This document shows positions 6,158 to 9,134 of a stretch of 9,134 nt of DNA, one piece after another. The stretch covers positions 1 through 9,134 of the forward strand of contig JAJISK010000035.1 of the NCBI GenBank assembly GCA_022848785.1. Direction: 5' to 3'. The notes below the pieces were generated by a model that saw only the letters and a program-made list of their open reading frames with translations, ran no database searches and was not told where the DNA came from. Position 1 is the stretch's first letter. Each line of letters starts with the position of its first letter. A program made the position numbers and the translations under genes. Source of the stretch: Thermoplasmatota archaeon. GTDB lineage: Archaea > Thermoplasmatota > Thermoplasmata > RBG-16-68-12 > JAJISG01.

Positions 6158-7516
6158 CGGGGACGGGGCCGTTCCGCGGTCGACCGGGCGTTGCATCTTC
6201 AGCACGGCGGTCGCGGTGATTCCGATGGCGAAGATCATCAGGGGCATTCCCACGATGAAGTGGACCATGCCCAGAACGGAGAGCTGCCCAACCGGGTAGG
6301 TCGCGTAGACGGGAACGGCCGTGAACCACAGGGTGAGGGCCAGGAGGCTCATCGCCATCGTCCCTCCAACGAGGAAGGCGTATTTTCCCCCTGGCGCCAT
6401 GAGGCCGAGACTGAAGGCCACGGCACTCCCCGCCGCGATCAGGAAGAAGTGCTCCATCACGTGGACCAGATCGTCCGTGAGGGCCAGGTCCCAGAAGAAC
6501 GGGACGTGCCAAAAGGCAATCGCGGTCACGGCGAAGGTCATCCCCACGGTCCCTCGTGGGTTGAACAGGACGTTGCTGGCGTAGACAAACCGGGCCACCT
6601 CCCCCGTCAGGTTCTTGTCGCGACGATGGGCGCGGGCTTGCTGCAGGACCAGGCTTCCCACGAGCAGGCCGAGGAGAAGGAGCGCCACATGCTGGGCGTG
6701 ATGTCCGAGGGCGTTGGCTTCCGCGAACGCATCCACCGGGGGGAAGCTCGTGAGGAGAAGGAGGACGAGCGTGAGGGCGCCAAAGGCGAGGAGCGGGCGT
6801 GGCCAAGCAGTCAAACGACGCTCGAAGGCCGACGGATCCGGGGGAACCCGCAGGGAGGACAACGCGGGACGATAGTACAGACTCCAAACAAGGAGGGCCG
6901 TCACCATGAGCGCCCAGTTCCAGATGAGGCCGATGACCTTCAGGGTGTCCGTCCCGCTCACCACGAGGAACAGACCGGCAAGCATCAAGGACGGCAGGAG
7001 GTAGGCGGGGAGCGGACTCGGTCTCCTGAGGGCCCTAAGCGGTGTCAGCGGGCGCTTCCGGGCCAGAATCAGGACGACAAGCGGCAGTCCGTAGGCGACG
7101 AGGATGAACCCGTACCGAACCAGGGGCGACGCGAAGAAGGAGACGACTGGGATCAGGGATCCGGGGACCAGGGTGATGATGGAGGAGATGGGGGTGGGGT
7201 ACGCGTAGAGCCCGGGGAAGGGCGCCGTCAAGGCAAACGCGAGGCCAAGGAGGGCGGCGAATCGGGCGGTCCTCCCGGCCCGAAGCACTCGCTCGAGTAC
7301 GAGGGCGTAGAGAACGGAGATGGCGAGGACGTGCAGGGGGAGCGCGATGGGGATGGCCTCGATCGCGAGGACCGGGGTGATGAGGACGAGGACGAAGGTC
7401 TCAAGGAGAAACGACGAGCCGGGGGGACCCACGCGGATTCTGACCTCCCCAAAGGTTCCCTCGGTCAGGACAAAGGGGAGGTTCACGCCAAACAGGACGA
7501 TCACTCCGACCGCCAA
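6155..7516 (-). CDS. large CtaG-like polytopic membrane protein, true start uncertain
   Basis: From TTG 7516 the product has 453 residues and about twelve helices. The C-terminal half (from about 240) carries LGHHAQH (270-276), FWHVPFFWDLAL (335-346), DDLVHVMEH (348-356) and YPVGQLSVLGMVH (407-419), the CtaG/DUF1404 histidine pattern. Residues 1-230 add about six further helices without metal motifs. Bacterial CtaG serves copper-site assembly of terminal oxidase; a comparable role here is inferred. The TTG start cuts through a helix: the same frame continues upstream as AWITFLLAFLTFA, with no ATG, GTG or TTG until TAG at 7630-7628. An ATG at 7611, 16 nt after the cupredoxin stop, would give an Arg-rich cytoplasmic N-terminus (MARPRG) but is in another frame that closes at TGA near 7563. 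A one-base error or frameshift between 7563 and 7611 would join them. It is coupled downstream to the short paralogue. Confidence 0.82.
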   Translation of the reverse strand: MAVGVIVLFGVNLPFVLTEGTFGEVRIRVGPPGSSFLLETFVLVLITPVLAIEAIPIALPLHVLAISVLYALVLERVLRAGRTARFAALLGLAFALTAPFPGLYAYPTPISSIITLVPGSLIPVVSFFASPLVRYGFILVAYGLPLVVLILARKRPLTPLRALRRPSPLPAYLLPSLMLAGLFLVVSGTDTLKVIGLIWNWALMVTALLVWSLYYRPALSSLRVPPDPSAFERRLTAWPRPLLAFGALTLVLLLLTSFPPVDAFAEANALGHHAQHVALLLLGLLVGSLVLQQARAHRRDKNLTGEVARFVYASNVLFNPRGTVGMTFAVTAIAFWHVPFFWDLALTDDLVHVMEHFFLIAAGSAVAFSLGLMAPGGKYAFLVGGTMAMSLLALTLWFTAVPVYATYPVGQLSVLGMVHFIVGMPLMIFAIGITATAVLKMQRPVDRGTAPSP

Positions 7517-7627
7517 CGCGAAGGTCAGGAACGCCAGGAGGAAGGTGATCCACGCGGGACTCAGCCCCGCGCGTTCCGGTCGGGTTTGCCGACGCCCCGA
7601 GGACGTGCCATCGGCCCCTGGGACGAC

Positions 7628-8173
7628 CTAGCTCCTTCGGCGGAGGATGAACACGGCCGCGATGGCGATGACGATGACGACGATGGCGATCACGACGCCG
7701 ATGAGGAGGGGATCGATGCCGTCCGGGGGGGCGGGGGATGCGACCGTCATCGTCCCGTGCATGCCTCCGACCGAATGGCCGGGTACGATGCACACGAAGG
7801 TGTAGATCCCCTCTGTCGTCGGAGCGGTGAAGGTGATGGAGTCCTGTGTGCTCCCGTCGAAGCTCACGTCCCGGAGGGGCGTGTTGTCATTGTAATAGGT
7901 CTGGAGGGCACTGTTATCGCTCACTGGGACGGAGGCGTCCGCCTCGCCGAACAGGGTGAAGGTGTGGGGCAAAGCCCCCGCGTTAATGAGGGTCAGGCTG
8001 ACCGATTCCCCGGATTCTGCAGAGAAGGTATTTGGCGAAAAGGTCAGGGCGTCCCTCATAGTAATGGTCAGTGTGACCTGGCCGTGAACCCCCGGGGCGG
8101 GAACCGCCCACAGCGAGACCGAGGCCATGACCAGCGTGGCGAGAAGGACAAAGGCGAGAGATCCTTTCTTCAC
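7628..8173 (-). CDS. membrane-anchored type-1 blue copper protein (cupredoxin)
   Basis: The 181-residue product starts at GTG 8173 with a signal peptide (1-31; LAFVLLATLVMASVSLWAV). The cupredoxin domain (33-144) begins VTLTITMRDALTFSPNTFSA and holds a full type-1 copper ligand set: H70 in LPHTF, C128, H133 and M138 in the loop VCIVPGHSVGGMHG. The C-x4-H-x4-M spacing is that of plastocyanin/auracyanin-like carriers. A Pro-rich hinge (146-154) and helix 156-176 with RRRS anchor it on the outer face of the membrane. It probably carries electrons to a terminal oxidase or another copper enzyme. It is the first gene of the minus-strand cluster, ahead of CtaG-like genes, which supports a copper respiration role. 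The box CTTATTTGG at 8202-8210 would place transcription about 7 nt before GTG. Confidence 0.9.
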   Translation of the reverse strand: MKKGSLAFVLLATLVMASVSLWAVPAPGVHGQVTLTITMRDALTFSPNTFSAESGESVSLTLINAGALPHTFTLFGEADASVPVSDNSALQTYYNDNTPLRDVSFDGSTQDSITFTAPTTEGIYTFVCIVPGHSVGGMHGTMTVASPAPPDGIDPLLIGVVIAIVVIVIAIAAVFILRRRS

Positions 8174-8201
8174 GGGAACACCATTCGAGCCGAAGAGGGC
8201 C

Positions 8202-8210
8202 CCAAATAAG
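8202..8210 (-). promoter_or_regulatory. TATA box of the cupredoxin cluster
   Basis: On the minus strand the sequence reads CTTATTTGG, centred about 32 nt before GTG 8173. Transcription would begin close to 8180, leaving a very short leader without a Shine-Dalgarno. It is the best promoter candidate for the copper cluster and lies in a divergent gap. Confidence 0.45.
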
Positions 8211-8211
8211 A

Positions 8212-8394
8212 ATGTGTGGGTCCGCAGGCTACGGCGGGGCGCGCTCGCGGCCCGAAGACCCGGAAAGGGCTAAACCAGGGCCTTCATGGAACCTTGGGGT
8301 TGCCACGGAAGACACGCTGAAGATCGGGATCATCCTCGCCATCATCGTGATCCTCATGTTCAGCCTGGGTTTCCTTCTCGTCTCCCTACGCTGA
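8212..8394 (+). CDS. single-helix mini-protein, start uncertain
   Basis: The last 31 residues read VATEDTLKIGIILAIIVILM then FSLGFLLVSLR: a short polar N-terminus, one membrane helix and a positive end, ending in TGA 8392-8394. This resembles small single-helix subunits found beside respiratory complexes, but I cannot name it. The only standard in-frame start is ATG 8212, which adds 29 residues of low-complexity, noncoding-looking sequence. A weak TATA-like GCTAAACCA (8268-8276) would place transcription near 8297, directly before ACG 8305. ATG 8286 is in another frame. The real protein may therefore be about 30 residues with a non-standard start, or the frame may be shifted by one base. Its 3' end overlaps the convergent gene by 9 nt. 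Confidence 0.45.
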   Translation: MCGSAGYGGARSRPEDPERAKPGPSWNLGVATEDTLKIGIILAIIVILMFSLGFLLVSLR

Positions 8395-8535
8395 TCCCGC
8401 AGGGGGAGGCGCCGTTCGGCTCCGAGCGGGCTCCCGGCGAAAGGCCAGGACGGTTGCCCAGGTCATCGTCGCGATGAAGGCCGTCGCCACGGCCAGGTGG
8501 GCGGTCACCACGACGGCCGCCAGGAAGCTCGTCAC
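8386..8535 (-). pseudogene. downstream fragment of an interrupted membrane protein
   Basis: After the TAG at 8541-8539 the same frame continues with ACG GTG ACG. From GTG 8535 it encodes 49 residues: TSFLAAVVVTAHLAVATAFI then ATMTWATVLAFRRE and a Pro-rich tail ending in TAG 8388-8386. It completes the helix broken by the TAG and adds another helix with a histidine (TAHLAVA). The pattern LGA-x-TV followed by a histidine helix recalls the last two helices of COX15/CtaA-type heme A synthases, but the match is by eye only and the N-terminal CtaA motifs are missing. It may be re-initiated at GTG 8535, be the tail of a gene killed by a nonsense change, or reflect a base error (TAC or TGG to TAG). 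Confidence 0.5.
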
Positions 8536-8538
8536 CGT

Positions 8539-8880
8539 CTACGCGCCGAGGGCGATGAGGAGGACCGCGATCCGCATGGAGGTAGGCTGCAGCGCCCGCC
8601 GAATGGCACCAAAGCGGGGCTGGAGGAGAGAGCGGAGGCGGCCCGCCTCGGACCGCCCGCGATCCCGCGAACCGACCTCCTTGCTTCCCAGCTGCCGGAA
8701 GAAGACGAACAAGACCAGAATGGATGCATTGATCCAGAGGAGGGGGGCCAATGTCACGAACCAGTCTTGGACGATGGCCGTTCGCAGCTCCAGAAGGACG
8801 AGCCCCATCTCGATGAGGAGGAGGGCAAGCAGGAGGGCGGTCGCTTCCCACCAGATCCAACGGGCGGACAACGATGACAT
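8539..8880 (-). CDS. membrane protein truncated by in-frame TAG inside its third helix
   Basis: ATG 8880 gives 113 residues: helix 1 (13-31), helix 2 (42-62, FVTLAPLLWINASILVLFVF), a basic loop (63-101) and the first half of a third helix, RIAVLLIALGA, where TAG 8541-8539 stops it. A helix ending abruptly at its middle is unusual, and the frame continues past the stop with more membrane sequence, so the intact protein would have about 163 residues and four helices. I do not recognise the N-terminal half; the C-terminal end weakly resembles half-size CtaA. The neighbours (cupredoxin, CtaG-like proteins) would fit an oxidase-related role. The gene is transcribed away from rps3ae; the TATA sequence near 8933-8943 could serve both directions. 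Confidence 0.6.
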   Translation of the reverse strand: MSSLSARWIWWEATALLLALLLIEMGLVLLELRTAIVQDWFVTLAPLLWINASILVLFVFFRQLGSKEVGSRDRGRSEAGRLRSLLQPRFGAIRRALQPTSMRIAVLLIALGA

Positions 8881-8933
8881 AAGCGGGGGGCGCTACTTGA
8901 GACTCGGGGTTGGTGGCGTGCTGGGTCACCACG

Positions 8934-8942
8934 TATAAATAA
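8934..8942 (+). promoter_or_regulatory. TATA box of rps3ae
   Basis: TATAAATAA at 8934-8942 is the clearest TATA box in the window. Its centre is 29 nt before ATG 8967, so the transcript should start 2-5 nt ahead of the start codon. No Shine-Dalgarno follows, consistent with a leaderless mRNA. Confidence 0.75.
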
Positions 8943-8966
8943 CCGGATATCCTAGAATGGCCTCTT

Positions 8967-9134
8967 ATGCCCAAGCGCGATCGGGTCGCCAAGCGGGTCA
9001 AGGACCGTTGGAAGGCGAAGAGCTGGTACACCCTTCACGCCCCCCAGATGTTCAACCGGGCCGTCCTCGGGGAGACCCCTGCGGAGGACGATGAGAAGAT
9101 CCGCGACCGAGTCATCGAGGTGACGGTCCAGGAC
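8967..9134 (+). CDS. rps3ae: 30S ribosomal protein S3Ae (eS1), N-terminal part
   Basis: ATG 8967 starts 56 codons that run off the window edge. The N-terminus is basic (MPKRDRVAKRVKDRWKAKSW) and continues with YTLHAPQMFNRAVLGETPAE and DRVIEVTVQD, the characteristic opening of archaeal/eukaryotic eS1: a K-W-Y-x-(V/L)-x-A-P-x-M-F segment, the G-E-T-P-A loop and the V-I-E-V-T-x-Q-D strand. eS1 is a small-subunit protein near the mRNA exit and platform, and has no bacterial counterpart, so it marks the DNA as archaeal. An upstream ATG at 8957 is out of frame. Transcription is probably leaderless from TATAAATAA at 8934-8942. About 70 percent of the protein lies beyond the window. Confidence 0.95.
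   Translation, partial: MPKRDRVAKRVKDRWKAKSWYTLHAPQMFNRAVLGETPAEDDEKIRDRVIEVTVQD

Noticed and set aside
5453..6887. N-terminal extension of the 4884-5450 gene as one 667-residue minus-strand frame
   Set aside because: The part upstream of the GTG at 5450 runs across both CtaG-like genes out of frame and is Arg/Pro-rich. The signal peptide and TATA spacing fix the start at 5450.
6191..8209. Plus-strand 672-codon frame opposite the copper cluster
   Set aside because: It is very rich in Glu, Asp, Gly, Arg and His, the typical antisense image of Leu/Val/Ala-rich membrane genes on the minus strand.
8539..8541. TAG as a pyrrolysine codon in the interrupted membrane protein
   Set aside because: TAG ends at least seven other genes in the window, and no Pyl-type enzyme is present. 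Pyl-using genomes tend to avoid TAG as a stop.
8957..8969. ATG 8957 as an alternative start before rps3ae
   Set aside because: It is out of frame with the conserved eS1 N-terminus, which begins at ATG 8967.
1..9134. CRISPR array, insertion sequence or integrase site
   Set aside because: No regularly spaced repeats, transposase motifs or tRNA-linked direct repeats were seen on either strand.

Overview
The window reads as a piece of a GC-rich archaeal chromosome, most likely from an aerobic or facultatively respiring lineage such as the Thermoplasmatota. The archaeal assignment rests on three things seen directly: the start of a ribosomal protein eS1 (S3Ae) gene at the right edge, TATA-like boxes placed 25 to 30 nt before start codons (leaderless or nearly leaderless genes), and a pair of CtaG/DUF1404-like membrane proteins with a blue-copper protein. 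The phylum is an inference.

Left part (1-1600, plus strand): a 59-residue DUF1508 (YegP-like) protein whose only plausible start is ACG behind a near-perfect Shine-Dalgarno; a stretch of about 320 nt without a convincing gene; then a soluble domain of unknown function (624-1079) running into a multi-helix membrane domain in another frame (open 1019-1597) that has no ATG/GTG/TTG before residue 108. The last two look like one gene with a frameshift, or an overlapping gene with a non-standard start. The 59-codon first gene has lower third-position GC than the next gene block.

Middle (1743-4880, plus strand): a 651-residue acetyl-CoA-synthetase-like AMP-forming acyl-CoA ligase, followed 24 nt later by a membrane-anchored family 2 glycosyltransferase of the HpnB/CrtQ type. 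The glycosyltransferase ends 3 nt from the stop of a convergent gene.

Right-centre (8173 down to 4884, minus strand): a copper/oxidase-assembly-like cluster. In transcription order it holds a membrane-anchored type-1 cupredoxin, a large CtaG-like polytopic protein with His motifs, a second small paralogue of its C-terminal half (coupled, SD overlapping the previous stop), and a secreted, C-terminally anchored protein whose predicted mature N-terminus is a histidine. No oxidase catalytic subunit is in view. The set fits copper handling or electron transfer for a terminal oxidase, or another copper membrane enzyme encoded elsewhere.

Right end: a one-helix mini-protein (plus) converges on a minus-strand membrane protein that is cut by an in-frame TAG in the middle of a helix. 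A divergent 86-nt region with a clear TATA box then leads into rps3ae, which runs off the window.

A theme across the window is reading frames that are clearly protein-like but lack a standard start: the DUF1508 gene, the 1019-1597 frame, the CtaG-like gene and perhaps the mini-protein. Two of them share the 11-mer GATGGCACGTC in the same phase at the point where the start should be. Assembly indels, real decay and non-canonical initiation are all possible; each case is listed separately.
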